Shown here: piece after piece, positions 1 to 9,249 of the stretch
How the letters are laid out: the number at the start of each line of letters is the position of its first letter
Numbering within the stretch: the first letter of the stretch is position 1
Source of the DNA: Heyndrickxia oleronia
GTDB taxonomy: Bacteria > Bacillota > Bacilli > Bacillales > Bacillaceae_C
Reading direction: 5' to 3'
DNA: 64,000 nucleotides
NCBI RefSeq assembly: GCF_017809215.1
Contig: NZ_CP065424.1
Span: 3,194,001-3,258,000, forward strand
Made by a program: the position numbers and the translations under genes
The notes under the pieces: generated by a model
Seen by the model: only the letters and a program-made list of their open reading frames with translations
Databases searched by the model: none
What the model was told of the DNA's origin: nothing

Positions 1-378
1 AAATAGAGTACCCGGTACTACACCTGCAGATCCAGCAGTTGGCGTTGCACAAATCGTTCCCATTGCCGCATTTACTTCATTGGTTGCTACAGCCTTACTT
101 ACTGCATCTAAGATAGTTTCACCTGACAAAAAATTCCCTTTTTCGATATATCGTTGCATTAAAACAGCATCTCCACCTGTTAAACCAGAGTGAGAAGTCA
201 CTCCATTTAATCCACGTTCTACAGCATCTTCCATCACTTTTAGACTTTTGTCCATCTGAGAGAAAATTTCTCCACGTGATCTGCCTGTCACTTCCATCTC
301 TTGTTCAATCATGATTTCGGAGATTTTTTTATTTTGAGTTTCTGCCATTTCCACTAATTCTGCTACATTTTTAAACAT
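1..378 (-). CDS. sdaAA: L-serine dehydratase alpha subunit, partial (3' end outside window)
   Basis: This is the N-terminal 126 residues of the iron-sulfur catalytic subunit that deaminates L-serine to pyruvate and ammonia. The start MFKNVAEL is preceded by a GGAGG-type site at about 386-390. The visible part carries the family's N-terminal pattern including TSHSGLTGGDA, and later AMGTICATPTAGSAG near the window edge; the cysteines that ligate the cluster lie further downstream, outside the window. It follows sdaAB by about 70 bases, the usual two-gene arrangement for the heterodimeric Bacillus enzyme. The identification rests on recognised sequence and neighbour; the truncation is only the window boundary. 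Confidence 0.93.
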   Translation of the reverse strand, partial: MFKNVAELVEMAETQNKKISEIMIEQEMEVTGRSRGEIFSQMDKSLKVMEDAVERGLNGVTSHSGLTGGDAVLMQRYIEKGNFLSGETILDAVSKAVATNEVNAAMGTICATPTAGSAGVVPGTLF

Positions 379-447
379 TTTAAAACCTCCTTACTAGTTG
401 CTATACCGTAAGCGCTCCCAAAACTTTACTTTTCAAATAGAATTAAA

Positions 448-1110
448 TTAATCCACAACTCTAGCAACTTGTGTGATATTAGGTAGTTCTTGAATTTCTT
501 TCAAAATGAATTCATCAATATTATGATCAACTTCAATGACCATTAGTGCCATTTGTCCTACTTCCTTACGGGAAACTTCCATATGTCCAATATTGATTTC
601 ATATTTTGATAATACATTGGAAACTGCTGCGATAGCTCCAAATCGATCATTATGAACGACTAATATGGCTGGATGATGTCCTGTTAATCTAAGTTCAAAG
701 CCATTCAGTTCAGTTATCTCAATTTTACCTCCACCTATGGAAATTCCCACAAGTTCCATTTCACCAATCTCATCACCAATAACAAGTCTTGCTGTATTCG
801 GATGGTCTGGAACAGCGGTTTCGGTAAAAAATTCGATATGCAATCCTTGTTCTTTTGCAAGATTAATAGAATTGATGATCCTTTCATCGAAAGTATCAAA
901 ATCTAGTAAACCACCGACTATTGCAACATCTGTTCCATGTCCTTTATAGGTTTCCGCAAAAGAACCGTAAAAATAGATTTTCGCCCATTTAGGAACTCTG
1001 CCAAAAAGTGTACGAGCAACTCGACCAATTCTAGCAGCTCCTGCAGTATGCGAACTGGATGGTCCAATCATGACCGGACCGATAATATCAAATACGCTTT
1101 TATATTTCAT
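448..1110 (-). CDS. sdaAB: L-serine dehydratase beta subunit
   Basis: A 220-residue partner of SdaAA in serine deamination. The N-terminal half holds the beta-domain signature with VFDIIGPVMIGPSSSHTAGA, and the C-terminal 75 residues form an ACT-type regulatory domain (VVHNDRFGAIAAVSNVLSKY, then NIGHMEVSRKE). The start was placed at MKYKSVFD because GAGGGAG lies about ten bases upstream and the length equals the family's usual 220; an in-frame upstream extension to 1146 lacks support. The gene sits between fakA and sdaAA, as in Bacillus subtilis, and is probably cotranscribed with sdaAA. A weak hairpin upstream separates it from fakA. Confidence 0.95.
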   Translation of the reverse strand: MKYKSVFDIIGPVMIGPSSSHTAGAARIGRVARTLFGRVPKWAKIYFYGSFAETYKGHGTDVAIVGGLLDFDTFDERIINSINLAKEQGLHIEFFTETAVPDHPNTARLVIGDEIGEMELVGISIGGGKIEITELNGFELRLTGHHPAILVVHNDRFGAIAAVSNVLSKYEINIGHMEVSRKEVGQMALMVIEVDHNIDEFILKEIQELPNITQVARVVD

Positions 1111-1165
1111 TTTTGGCCAACTCCCTCGACTAGATATTATATTCACATTAACGATTTTTGTCGAT

Positions 1166-1199
1166 AAAAAGGAAATAGAAGGGTTTCCCCTTCTATATA
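1166..1199 (-). terminator. weak hairpin after fakA
   Basis: A perfect 7-bp stem (AGAAGGG / CCCTTCT, loop GAAA on the minus strand) lies about 60 bases after the fakA stop and is followed by a broken T-rich stretch (ATTTCCTTTTT). It may terminate fakA transcription partly, or be a leader hairpin of sdaAB. Confidence 0.4.
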
Positions 1200-1250
1200 T
1201 TATATCTTCAATTGTTTCATTGGTAAAATTATTTTAGCTGGTAAGAAATA

Positions 1251-2924
1251 TTATTCAACAGAAATAATGAATGAATATAAAGGCTGTTTTCCATTATGAA
1301 CTTCAACTTCAATATCTTCATAATTCTTCTCAATAAATGCTGTCACATTTTCTACCTGTTCAGCTGAAATATCTTCGCCGTAAATAATTGTAATAATCTC
1401 ATCATCTTCATTGACCATTTTATTTACCAATGAAGTCGTTGCTGTAATAAGATCTTTACTTGTTTCAACAATTTTCCCATCAGCTATGCCCATATAATCA
1501 TCTTTTTCAATGGAGATCCCATCAATTGTTGTATCCCGGACTGCATAAGTTACTTGCCCTGTTCTCACATGTTGGATCGCTTCTTTCATTAACTTCTCAT
1601 TTTCCTCTAAAGATAAGGACGGGTTAAATGAAAGTAATGCTGACATTCCCTGTGGTACGGTTTTCGTAGGTAAGACAATTATTTCTTGTTCAGACACCTG
1701 TGCCGCCTGCTCAGCAGCCATAATAATATTTTTATTATTCGGCAAGATAATTATTTTTCTCGCATTTACTTCTTTTACAGCAGTCAATATATCTTCCGTA
1801 CTAGGATTCATCGTCTGACCGCCTTCAATTACAGCACTAGCACCAATACTTTTAAATAAATCAGCAATTCCCTGGCCCATAGAAACAGCAATAATTCCGT
1901 ATTCCTGTTCTTCTTTAGGTACCGTTGTTTCTAATGTGTTATGCATATCTCCAATAATTGAACTATGCTGTTGTCGCATATTTTCGATTTTCATATTGAT
2001 TAAGTTGCCGTATTGTTGCCCAAATGTTAATACTTCACCTGGTTGTTCAGAATGGATATGAACCTTAACCAGTTCATCATCGGATACAACTAGTAATGAA
2101 TCGCCAAAACGACTTAATTCATTACGAAACTTTTCCTCTGAAAACGGATGTTTTTTTAATTTATCTTCTTCAAATTTCACCATAAACTCCGTACAATACC
2201 CAAATTCAATATCTTCGGTATTCATAAAACTTTGGGCATTTTTATGATGTTCTGCACTTACCATCTCATTCATTGAAAAAGAAATAGTTGATTCATTTGG
2301 TAACGCTTCCCCTTTTAATTCCGCCAAAAATCCTTCATAAACAAAAACAAGTCCTTGTCCACCACTGTCAACTACTCCTACTTCTTTTAATACAGGAAGT
2401 AATTCTGGTGTTCGATTTAAAGACTTTTTCGCTTCCTCTACAATAGATTCCATGAATGGAATAAAATCGATTTCAATTTTGGCAATTTCTACAGCTTTTT
2501 TTGCAGCATCTTTTGCGACTGTTAAAACTGTTCCTTCAACCGGCTTCATTACTGCTTTATATGCTGTCTCTACACCCGCCTCAAGGGCAGCAGCAAATTC
2601 CTTTGTTGTTACTTCTTTATTATTTTCGATTGCTTTACCTAGCCCACGAAACAATTGAGAAAGAATGACTCCAGAGTTCCCTCTTGCCCCCATAAGTAGT
2701 CCTTTAGACAGGGCAGCTGCAACATGACCAATATGGTCTTGTACATTTTTTTGAACCTCTTTTGCACCTGATGTCATTGATAAATTCATATTTGTTCCAG
2801 TGTCTCCATCTGGTACTGGAAATACATTTAGAGCATCAACTATTTTCGCATTACTTGCCAAATGGTTGGCACCTTTTATAACCATCTCCGCGAAACGTTT
2901 TCCATCCAAAGATGTAATTGCCAC
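1251..2924 (-). CDS. fakA: fatty acid kinase FakA / DAK2-domain protein (YloV)
   Basis: A 557-residue kinase subunit that, with a FakB lipid-binding partner encoded elsewhere, phosphorylates fatty acids to acyl phosphates for phospholipid synthesis. The N-terminal DAK2 (DhaL-like) nucleotide-binding domain (about residues 10-200) shows NVFPVPDGDTGTNMNLS, LLMGARGNSGVILSQ and the DSGGQGL motif; a middle domain and a C-terminal EDD-like domain follow. The start is GTG with GGAGG nine bases before it. Length is close to the usual 550. It follows yloU by 14 bases, the conserved yloU-yloV pair. The kinase role comes from the family; in Bacillus subtilis the gene was long called yloV. Confidence 0.92.
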   Translation of the reverse strand: MAITSLDGKRFAEMVIKGANHLASNAKIVDALNVFPVPDGDTGTNMNLSMTSGAKEVQKNVQDHIGHVAAALSKGLLMGARGNSGVILSQLFRGLGKAIENNKEVTTKEFAAALEAGVETAYKAVMKPVEGTVLTVAKDAAKKAVEIAKIEIDFIPFMESIVEEAKKSLNRTPELLPVLKEVGVVDSGGQGLVFVYEGFLAELKGEALPNESTISFSMNEMVSAEHHKNAQSFMNTEDIEFGYCTEFMVKFEEDKLKKHPFSEEKFRNELSRFGDSLLVVSDDELVKVHIHSEQPGEVLTFGQQYGNLINMKIENMRQQHSSIIGDMHNTLETTVPKEEQEYGIIAVSMGQGIADLFKSIGASAVIEGGQTMNPSTEDILTAVKEVNARKIIILPNNKNIIMAAEQAAQVSEQEIIVLPTKTVPQGMSALLSFNPSLSLEENEKLMKEAIQHVRTGQVTYAVRDTTIDGISIEKDDYMGIADGKIVETSKDLITATTSLVNKMVNEDDEIITIIYGEDISAEQVENVTAFIEKNYEDIEVEVHNGKQPLYSFIISVE

Positions 2925-2938
2925 GAATCTTTTCCTCC

Positions 2939-3304
2939 TTATAACGGGTTTGTCACCCTGACTCCTTGAACAAAGATGTTTATAGAGTCTGCAGATATTC
3001 CAATCGTTTTATCAAGTGTGTATTTCACTTTTGATTGAACATTATGTGCGATTTCTGAAATTTTTGTTCCATAGCTAACAATTATATACATGTCAATATG
3101 TAATTCATCATTTTCATGACGTACAATGACACCGCGAGAGAAATTTTCTTTACGCAAAATGTCAGTGATTCCATCTCTAATTTGATTTTTAGATGCCATA
3201 CCGACAATACCGTAACAATCGATGGCAGCTCCACCTGCGATTGTTGCAACCACATCGTGAGAAATATCTATATGACCAAAATTTGTTTTCATTTCAATGG
3301 ACAT
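2939..3304 (-). CDS. yloU: Asp23/Gls24 family protein YloU
   Basis: A 121-residue cytosolic Asp23/Gls24 envelope-stress family protein with no signal or membrane segment. MSIEMKTNFGHIDIS and the conserved AGGAAIDCYGIVGMASKN, SRGVIVRH and DMYIIVSYGTKISE stretches are visible across the single domain. The start has GGGGGA eight bases upstream. The tight link with fakA is conserved widely in Firmicutes; members are thought to act at the membrane in envelope homeostasis or fatty acid metabolism, but the molecular role is not settled. It is divergent from rpmB. Confidence 0.92.
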   Translation of the reverse strand: MSIEMKTNFGHIDISHDVVATIAGGAAIDCYGIVGMASKNQIRDGITDILRKENFSRGVIVRHENDELHIDMYIIVSYGTKISEIAHNVQSKVKYTLDKTIGISADSINIFVQGVRVTNPL

Positions 3305-3634
3305 TTGCTTTTCCCCCTAACTGTATTCATAACTTTAACCTAGCTATAGTCATTTTACTATAATATATTTTTATTTAAAAGTCGAATAAAAATCGATACT
3401 TTGAAGTCAAAGGCTGACTTAGGAATATCATAAGGAGGATTTTCCACTCTGCCTGTCGGAGCAGACCAGTCGCCTTCGCTTTTCTTTTTGTCAAGTATTT
3501 TTTCTTGAAAGGTTTTAGTTGGAGTCTTGCATTATTGAGGGTTGTATGATAAATTATTAAAGTATCTTTTTATGATGAATATTGAAGTGATGAAACATAT
3601 GATATTTCGACTTCAGGGTAAGGAGGGAAATAAT
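3305..3634. other. divergent intergenic region between yloU and rpmB
   Basis: About 330 bases without a gene between two divergent starts. The rpmB side holds a possible -10 TATGAT at 3545-3550 without a clear -35, then the rpmB leader. A GC-richer island at about 3451-3480 (CTGTCGGAGCAGACCAGTCG) stands out from the AT-rich surroundings and looks like a degenerate intergenic repeat. An AAGGAGG at 3431-3437 is not followed by any start codon in range, so it is not a ribosome binding site for a gene. Confidence 0.4.
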
Positions 3635-3823
3635 ATGCCAAAAAAATGTGTTGTAACTGGACGTAAAACTCGCTCAGGAAATTCACGTTCTCACGCAATG
3701 AACGCAAATAAACGTACTTGGGGAGCTAATCTTCAAAAAGTTCGTATTCTTGTAGATGGTAAGCCTAAACGTGTTTGGGTTTCTGCAAGAGCATTAAAAT
3801 CAGGAAAAGTTGAACGCGTATAA
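3635..3823 (+). CDS. rpmB: 50S ribosomal protein L28
   Basis: A 62-residue basic ribosomal protein of the large subunit. It begins [16 protein letters not shown], has the L28 core with [17 protein letters not shown] and ends [13 protein letters not shown]. The start was chosen at MPKK, which has AAGGAGG at 3620-3626 and gives the standard length; the frame is open further upstream but that stretch is not L28-like. Only one cysteine is present, so this is the zinc-free (C-minus) form. One of only two plus-strand genes here; it converges on spoVM, and the same plus-strand placement is seen in Bacillus subtilis. Confidence 0.98.
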   Translation: MPKKCVVTGRKTRSGNSRSHAMNANKRTWGANLQKVRILVDGKPKRVWVSARALKSGKVERV

Positions 3824-3850
3824 TCGTTTCAGCATTATCCTGGCATAGTA

Positions 3851-3882
3851 AAAAAAATGCCGACAATCGGCATTTTTTTTTT
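3851..3882. terminator. bidirectional terminator between rpmB and spoVM
   Basis: A stem AAAAAAATGCCGA / TCGGCATTTTTTT with a CAA loop is flanked by A and T runs on either side, so it can end both rpmB (+) and spoVM (-) transcripts. Its plus-strand T run touches the spoVM stop codon. Confidence 0.92.
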
Positions 3883-3961
3883 ACTCTTTTTTAAACGTCC
3901 CTAGCATCGCACGAACAATTCCACCTAAAAATTTAGGTAACTTAATTGTATAAAATTTCAT
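3881..3961 (-). CDS. spoVM: stage V sporulation protein M
   Basis: A 26-residue peptide, easily missed because of its size. It reads MKFYTIKLPKFLGG, continues IVRAML and ends GTFKKE, nearly identical in length and sequence to Bacillus subtilis SpoVM. That peptide is an amphipathic helix which marks the convex surface of the forespore by sensing membrane curvature, and anchors the coat ATPase SpoIVA; proline 9 and the central glycines needed for this are present. GGAGGG lies six to seven bases before the ATG. Its position between thiN and rpmB is the standard one. Expression is mother-cell (sigma-E) in Bacillus subtilis; I could not locate a convincing sigma-E promoter in the 190 bases upstream. 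Confidence 0.96.
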   Translation of the reverse strand: MKFYTIKLPKFLGGIVRAMLGTFKKE

Positions 3962-4149
3962 ACATGTCCCTCCTCATTTAACTTACAAAACCAATATCGA
4001 GCAGATTACCACTAGATTAGAAAATCAAATAGTTTTCTAAAAATAGTGTAAAAAAGCTAATCCAGTTGCCCAAATATATCGGGTTAAAATAGTTTATTCA
4101 TAACAAATAAAAATGAGTACGCTCCCTGAAAAAAGGGCTTATAAAATTA

Positions 4150-4797
4150 TCAATCTTCACTTCTTATCATCATTAATATGCCTGATGTGAAAGAAAAAGT
4201 ACCGGTTTCTTCAATAAGTTCATTACTGATACATAATGTCGATCCCATTTGTATGTGTTTATTTTCTAACGGATATTTAAAGCCAAGCAATGTTATTCCC
4301 TCTACATGTTTACTGAGGGGAATAAAAGAAATATATGATCTTTTATCTATTTTGTTTATCGTGTACCGACCTGGAGAAAAAACGGAAATTATATTTTGTT
4401 TATCAATGATTTCTATTGTACATCCAATACTTTCTTCCCTTGTTAGTATCATAACATTAGCCATAAAATGATCCATTCTTCCACCGGTTGCTCCAAAAAT
4501 TCTTATGATCCGTGGATTTTGATTTATTGCCCATAAAAAAGCAAGCTCCATATCTGTTTCATCTTTTTCTGGTTTATATTTTTTAATATTATTCGTAATT
4601 TGTTTCAGTTGTTCCCATTGGTCTTTTGTAACAGAATCAAAATCACCAAACGCCAATGAAGGGTGAATATTATTTTGAATTAAATACATCACGCCAAAAT
4701 CTACCCCAACCCATATTACTTCTGATGAATGATAGTTGGAGAGATCAGGAATATATGTACGAGGTCCACCTGCGACAATATGTATAATTGGTTGCAT
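4150..4797 (-). CDS. thiN: thiamine pyrophosphokinase
   Basis: A 215-residue enzyme that converts thiamine plus ATP to thiamine diphosphate. IVAGGP at the N-terminus, FGDFDSV, EKDETDMELAFLWA and GATGGRMDHFMAN are the conserved nucleotide and thiamine site motifs of the TPK domain (about residues 20-125); a C-terminal thiamine-binding beta-sandwich follows. Two starts are possible: ATG at 4806 abuts the AGAAAGGA site, whereas ATG at 4797 stands nine bases from it, so 4797 is preferred. It lies after rpe, separated by a terminator-like hairpin. Confidence 0.95.
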   Translation of the reverse strand: MQPIIHIVAGGPRTYIPDLSNYHSSEVIWVGVDFGVMYLIQNNIHPSLAFGDFDSVTKDQWEQLKQITNNIKKYKPEKDETDMELAFLWAINQNPRIIRIFGATGGRMDHFMANVMILTREESIGCTIEIIDKQNIISVFSPGRYTINKIDKRSYISFIPLSKHVEGITLLGFKYPLENKHIQMGSTLCISNELIEETGTFSFTSGILMMIRSED

Positions 4798-4883
4798 GTT
4801 TTTCATTCCTTTCTTATTCTTTAGGTAAAGCTTTCACGAATTAATAAACGTTAAAAACCGCTCTAGTTGTTACTTAAACTAAA

Positions 4884-4910
4884 CAAAAAGCCAGCAAATA
4901 GCTGACTAGT
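4884..4910 (-). terminator. terminator after rpe
   Basis: On the minus strand, AGTCAGC-loop-GCTGGCT followed by TTTTTG forms a 7-bp stem (one G-U pair) with a short U run about ten bases after the rpe stop. It would separate thiN from the upstream operon, perhaps partially. Confidence 0.65.
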
Positions 4911-4919
4911 TTGTTATTA

Positions 4920-5570
4920 TTATAATGTTTTACGAATCTCATTGATTGCTTTTTTACGGTCTTCATGATTATAAATGGCAGAACCAGCTACCAATACATT
5001 CGCCCCTGCATCAGTGCAAAGTTTTGCTGTTTCAGGATTAATTCCTCCATCCACCTCAATCTCAATATTTAATCCTTCCTGGTCAATCAGCTCTTTAACT
5101 TGTTTGATTTTTGGAAGTACACTCATAATAAAACGTTGGCCTCCAAAACCAGGATTTACCGTCATAAGTAATACCATATCAATATCTTTCAGAACATGCT
5201 TGATCATCTCAACTGGTGTTGCCGGGTTCAGAACTACACCCGCTTTCACACCAAAGGAACGGATATATTGAATCGTACGGTGTAAATGTTTACACGCTTC
5301 AACATGAACAGTTATATAATCCGCTCCTGCCTTTACGAAAGATTCAATGAATTGATCCGGATTTTCAATCATTAAATGAACATCTAAAGGAAGTTTTGTA
5401 ATAGGACGAATTGCTTCAACAACTAATGGACCCATCGTAATATTTGGAACAAAATGTCCATCCATTACATCTATATGAATATAATCGGCTCCTGCCTTTT
5501 CGACATCTTTTATTTCATCAGCTAATTTTGAAAAATTTGCAGATAATATCGATGGTGCAATTTTCACCAT
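4920..5570 (-). CDS. rpe: ribulose-phosphate 3-epimerase
   Basis: A 216-residue TIM-barrel enzyme interconverting ribulose 5-phosphate and xylulose 5-phosphate in the pentose phosphate pathway. Visible motifs are APSILSANF, the metal-site [34 protein letters not shown] and [11 protein letters not shown]. Full family length. Its ribosome binding site (GAGGTAC) overlaps the end of rsgA two bases upstream, so the two are translationally close, as part of the prpC-prkC-rsgA-rpe series. Confidence 0.97.
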   Translation of the reverse strand: MVKIAPSILSANFSKLADEIKDVEKAGADYIHIDVMDGHFVPNITMGPLVVEAIRPITKLPLDVHLMIENPDQFIESFVKAGADYITVHVEACKHLHRTIQYIRSFGVKAGVVLNPATPVEMIKHVLKDIDMVLLMTVNPGFGGQRFIMSVLPKIKQVKELIDQEGLNIEIEVDGGINPETAKLCTDAGANVLVAGSAIYNHEDRKKAINEIRKTL

Positions 5571-5572
5571 AA

Positions 5573-6454
5573 TCAGTACCTCGGCTTTCTATCTTTTATT
5601 TCCTGCAAAAACTGTAAATAGTGATCATAACGATACCTAGGTATCTCTTCATTTGCCACAGCATCCTTAACTGCACATTTAGGTTCATTTAAATGTAAGC
5701 AACCGCGAAATTTACAATCATTTCTCAGTGCTGCCATTTCAGGGAAACAATTTGATAAGTATTCTGCCTCTAAGGTATCGAATTCTAAAGCACTAAAACC
5801 TGGAGTATCAGCAACTAGGCCATTCTCGATATCAATTAATTCAACATGGCGGGTAGTATGCTTTCCTCTACCTAAATGAGAAGAAATATGACTCGTCTTT
5901 AATTCAAGATCAGGTTTAATTGCATTTAATAGAGATGACTTCCCTACTCCAGATTGTCCAGCAAACACACTAATTTTCCCTTTTATATGTGGCAAAAGCT
6001 TATCTAATCCTTCTTCTGTTTTAGAGGAGGATAAAGTGATTTCATAACCAATTTTTCGATAATCGTTTACATAGTCACTTAACTTCAATCTTTCTTCATC
6101 CGTTAATAAATCCATCTTTGTAATACAAATGATGGGATTAATCTCATTAGATTCAATAATTACTAAAAAGCGATCAAGTAATATCGAACTAAAATCTGGT
6201 TCTTTAGCAGAAAACACAAGAATCGCTTGATCTACATTGGCAATTGGAGGTCGAATTAGCTCATTTTTTCTTTCATATACCTCCATAATATATCCTTCCC
6301 GCTCATTTTCTGCCTGGTAAACAACAGAGTCTCCAACAAGAGGGGTAATTTTATTTTTTCTAAAAACCCCTCTCCCTCTACATTGGATAATTTGATGACC
6401 ATCTAATACATAATAAAATCCACTTAATGCCTTGATAATTTTTCCTTCAGGCAT
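5573..6454 (-). CDS. rsgA: ribosome small subunit GTPase RsgA (CpgA)
   Basis: A 293-residue circularly permuted GTPase that helps late 30S maturation. It has an N-terminal OB fold (residues about 1-70), then the permuted G motifs: TKMD (G4) precedes [13 protein letters not shown] (G1) and DTPGFS (G3); the C-terminal zinc knuckle is [14 protein letters not shown]. The start has AAGGAG eight bases before it. In Bacillus subtilis the homologue CpgA is phosphorylated by PrkC and also affects envelope metabolism; it lies directly after prkC here, as there. Confidence 0.96.
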   Translation of the reverse strand: MPEGKIIKALSGFYYVLDGHQIIQCRGRGVFRKNKITPLVGDSVVYQAENEREGYIMEVYERKNELIRPPIANVDQAILVFSAKEPDFSSILLDRFLVIIESNEINPIICITKMDLLTDEERLKLSDYVNDYRKIGYEITLSSSKTEEGLDKLLPHIKGKISVFAGQSGVGKSSLLNAIKPDLELKTSHISSHLGRGKHTTRHVELIDIENGLVADTPGFSALEFDTLEAEYLSNCFPEMAALRNDCKFRGCLHLNEPKCAVKDAVANEEIPRYRYDHYLQFLQEIKDRKPRY

Positions 6455-6477
6455 AGCATCGACTCCTTCAAATTTAG

Positions 6478-8460
6478 TTAATCATTAGGATAATGAACGA
6501 CATCTTCCAGAATTACTTCATTTCCTTTCATAACACGATATTTGGCAGTTTCTCCTTCTTTTATTGTAAATTGTAAAAGCCTTTTAGTCGGTTCGGTAAT
6601 TGTAAACGTATCAAACGGAACAGATAGATTATTATTCATGTCTTCAATGAAAATTTGAATCTCTTCGGGCTTCTGTTCTTCTTCGCCCGGTTCATATGGG
6701 ATAGATATTTCTTTTTCCACTGTTTTCGGTGGTTTTTCTTTTGGCCCTTTAGACATTACGACTTGGACCCTATCCCCCTTGATTAATTGTGCACCTGGAG
6801 CAGGATATTGTGATATGACCAGTCCTTCTTTTACTGTATCATTATATTCTTCTTTTGACATATCAATAACTAGGCCCGTTGACTCCTCATAATCCCTTAA
6901 ACCTTTTTCATTATAATCTCTTAAATCCTTGAGACTAATTTTTTCTAATCCCTTACTCACTGTAAATGTTAACACGGTCTCACTAGGAACTACATCTCCA
7001 GATATAGGATCCTGTTCAATAATCGTACCAGCGGGGCTATCACTGTATTCTTCTGTCATTTTTATATCCTTAAATTTTAACTTTTGATTGTTTAAAAGAT
7101 CATAAACCTCTTCATAGGACCTTCCTGTATAGTCAGATAGGGAGAATTTCTCCTTACCACTACTGACATAAATATCAATTTCGGCTCCCTCTTTAACTAA
7201 TTTCCCTGCTTTAGGATTCGTTTTAATCACGTATCCTTCGGGTATTTTTTCATTAGAAGTTTTAATTTTTTTACCAACCTTAAGATTAGCATCTCTAATC
7301 GTCTTCACGGCGTTATCCAAACTAACTTCCTTAACTGAAGGGACTTTAATTTCCTTTGGCCCTAACATTGTTGGCAAGAAAAGAAAGCCGAGTACAGCAA
7401 TGATAATTAGAAAAACGAAGGACCCACCAACGATCCACGGCCATTTTCTTTTTTTCTTTTTTTTGTCTTTTTTCTTATCCTCATTTACGCCTGTTTGATC
7501 TATATCCTGTGATCCGCTATCTTTCGAATGAATAATCGTTTCCTCTTTTGGATTCATTGAGTGTAAATTTGTAATGATAGGAATCGCTTTCGTTGCTTCA
7601 TTATCCTCAGGAATTGTGAATTTAGCTTCATTAATCCTTTCCGGATCTAATGCTGTTCGAATATCTTCCCCCATCTCGTCCACATTATCATAACGTTGAA
7701 AAGGATCTTTTGACGTAGCCTTCAATACAATATTCTCTACGCTTTGTGGAATATTAGGATTCCATCTTTTCATTGAAGGGGTTTCCGTCTGTAGGTGCTT
7801 CAATGCAATGGAAACGGCAGATTCACCTGAAAATGGCAATCTGCCAGTTAATAATTCGAACATGACAATACCGAGAGCATATATGTCTGATTTTCTAGTA
7901 GCCATTCCGCCACGGGCTTGTTCCGGTGATAAGTAATGCACTGTCCCTAATACAGAATTAGTTTGAGTTATAGAAGTTGCACTTAATGCCATCGCTATTC
8001 CAAAATCTGTGATTTTCACAATCCCATCATGATCAATTAAAATATTTTGTGGTTTAATGTCACGATGAATAATTTGATGTTGATGGGCATGTGAAATAGC
8101 AGAAACAAGCTGTGCCATTATGTCAAGTGCCTTCTCAATCGATATTGGATAGAACTGCTGTATGTATTGCTTCAGTGTCATCCCATCTACATATTCCATC
8201 ACTAAATAATAAATATCTTCTTCTTCTCCTACATCATAGATATTGACTATATTAGGATGATTTAAGCTTGTCGCAGACTGGGCTTCCCGTTGAAAACGAT
8301 GGATAAATTCTTGTTCATTTGCAAAATCTAATCTTAATATTTTGATTGCTACATCTCGATCTAGAATCATATCTCTGGCTAAATAAACATTAGCCATACC
8401 GCCGCCGCCAATCATACTAATTATTTTGTAGCGGTCACTTATTCTTTTACCAATCAACAT
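6478..8460 (-). CDS. prkC: PASTA-domain serine/threonine protein kinase
   Basis: A 660-residue membrane kinase. The cytoplasmic kinase domain (about 11-270) has the glycine loop GGGGMANVY, catalytic Lys40 in VAIKI, HRDIKPQN with Asp134 and DFG at 152-154, and a threonine-rich activation loop ending in VHYLSPEQARGG. A lysine-rich juxtamembrane stretch precedes one membrane segment (about 340-365, WPWIVGG...). Outside the cell are three PASTA repeats and a C-terminal Ig-like domain. The family senses muropeptides or lipid II and in Bacillus subtilis promotes spore germination. It overlaps prpC by 7 bases, coupling kinase to phosphatase. Confidence 0.97.
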   Translation of the reverse strand: MLIGKRISDRYKIISMIGGGGMANVYLARDMILDRDVAIKILRLDFANEQEFIHRFQREAQSATSLNHPNIVNIYDVGEEEDIYYLVMEYVDGMTLKQYIQQFYPISIEKALDIMAQLVSAISHAHQHQIIHRDIKPQNILIDHDGIVKITDFGIAMALSATSITQTNSVLGTVHYLSPEQARGGMATRKSDIYALGIVMFELLTGRLPFSGESAVSIALKHLQTETPSMKRWNPNIPQSVENIVLKATSKDPFQRYDNVDEMGEDIRTALDPERINEAKFTIPEDNEATKAIPIITNLHSMNPKEETIIHSKDSGSQDIDQTGVNEDKKKDKKKKKRKWPWIVGGSFVFLIIIAVLGFLFLPTMLGPKEIKVPSVKEVSLDNAVKTIRDANLKVGKKIKTSNEKIPEGYVIKTNPKAGKLVKEGAEIDIYVSSGKEKFSLSDYTGRSYEEVYDLLNNQKLKFKDIKMTEEYSDSPAGTIIEQDPISGDVVPSETVLTFTVSKGLEKISLKDLRDYNEKGLRDYEESTGLVIDMSKEEYNDTVKEGLVISQYPAPGAQLIKGDRVQVVMSKGPKEKPPKTVEKEISIPYEPGEEEQKPEEIQIFIEDMNNNLSVPFDTFTITEPTKRLLQFTIKEGETAKYRVMKGNEVILEDVVHYPND

Positions 8461-9215
8461 TCATTACACCCGCCTTCATCAGAAGAAGAAACTTCGATAA
8501 TAACAAGTGTTATATTGTCTTCACCACCATGGTCATTTGCCATGTCAATTAATATTTGTGCTTTCTCTTCGATGTTATTTTCATTTTCTAAAATTTCCTT
8601 AATTTGGTCTTCGGTCAATTTGTCCGAAAGACCATCAGAGCATAAAAGTAAATAATCCCCTTCCTCAATGATAATCGTTTTTACATCAGCTTCTATTGAC
8701 TGTTCAGTACCTAATGCTTTTAAAACGACATTTTTACGGGGATGATGCTCTGCATCTTCCTTTGAGATAATTCCTGTTTTCACCAATTCATTAACATATG
8801 AATGATCTTCAGTAATTTGTTTAAATCCATCCTCATTAAATAAATAGCAACGACTATCACCAATATTAGCTATTGTTACAAAATCATCTGTATAGGCAGC
8901 GGCAACTAATGTAGTTCCCATACCTTCACACTCAATATTATTATTAGCGTGCTCAAATAAAGACTGGTTAATTTCTGTCACAATTTCATGTAAATATTTT
9001 TCAACCATTTCAGCACTAGTCATTTTTGGTGCTTGCGTCCAATTTTTATACATTAAATCTACTGTTATTTTACTTGCCACATCACCTGCATTATGACCAC
9101 CCATTCCATCTGCCACAATCGCAAGGTGATCACCTGCTGAATTAGTAAAAATTCCCCCATTGTCTTCATTCCGTTGACGAATTTTCCCCTTATCTGTTCG
9201 AAAAACAGCCCTCAT
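8454..9215 (-). CDS. prpC: PP2C-type serine/threonine phosphatase
   Basis: A 253-residue PPM-family phosphatase that reverses PrkC phosphorylation. Metal-site motifs are RQRNEDNGGIF, VADGMGGHNAGDVAS, NIGDSRCYL, LLCSDGLSD and GGEDNITLV, in the family order and at full length (254 in Bacillus subtilis). No membrane segment, so cytosolic. It ends inside prkC (7-base overlap). It starts only 34 bases after rsmB, where Bacillus subtilis has rlmN. Confidence 0.97.
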   Translation of the reverse strand: MRAVFRTDKGKIRQRNEDNGGIFTNSAGDHLAIVADGMGGHNAGDVASKITVDLMYKNWTQAPKMTSAEMVEKYLHEIVTEINQSLFEHANNNIECEGMGTTLVAAAYTDDFVTIANIGDSRCYLFNEDGFKQITEDHSYVNELVKTGIISKEDAEHHPRKNVVLKALGTEQSIEADVKTIIIEEGDYLLLCSDGLSDKLTEDQIKEILENENNIEEKAQILIDMANDHGGEDNITLVIIEVSSSDEGGCNEC

Positions 9216-9249
9216 CTTTAGAGGTCACCCCATTTCTTCTTATCGTTAC

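Noticed and set aside
3425..3445. Ribosome binding site of a small gene upstream of rpmB
   Set aside because: AAGGAGG is not followed by any start codon at usable distance.
3962..4149. Sigma-E promoter of spoVM
   Set aside because: Several ATATT/CTATT-like motifs but none correctly spaced from a CATA-type -10.
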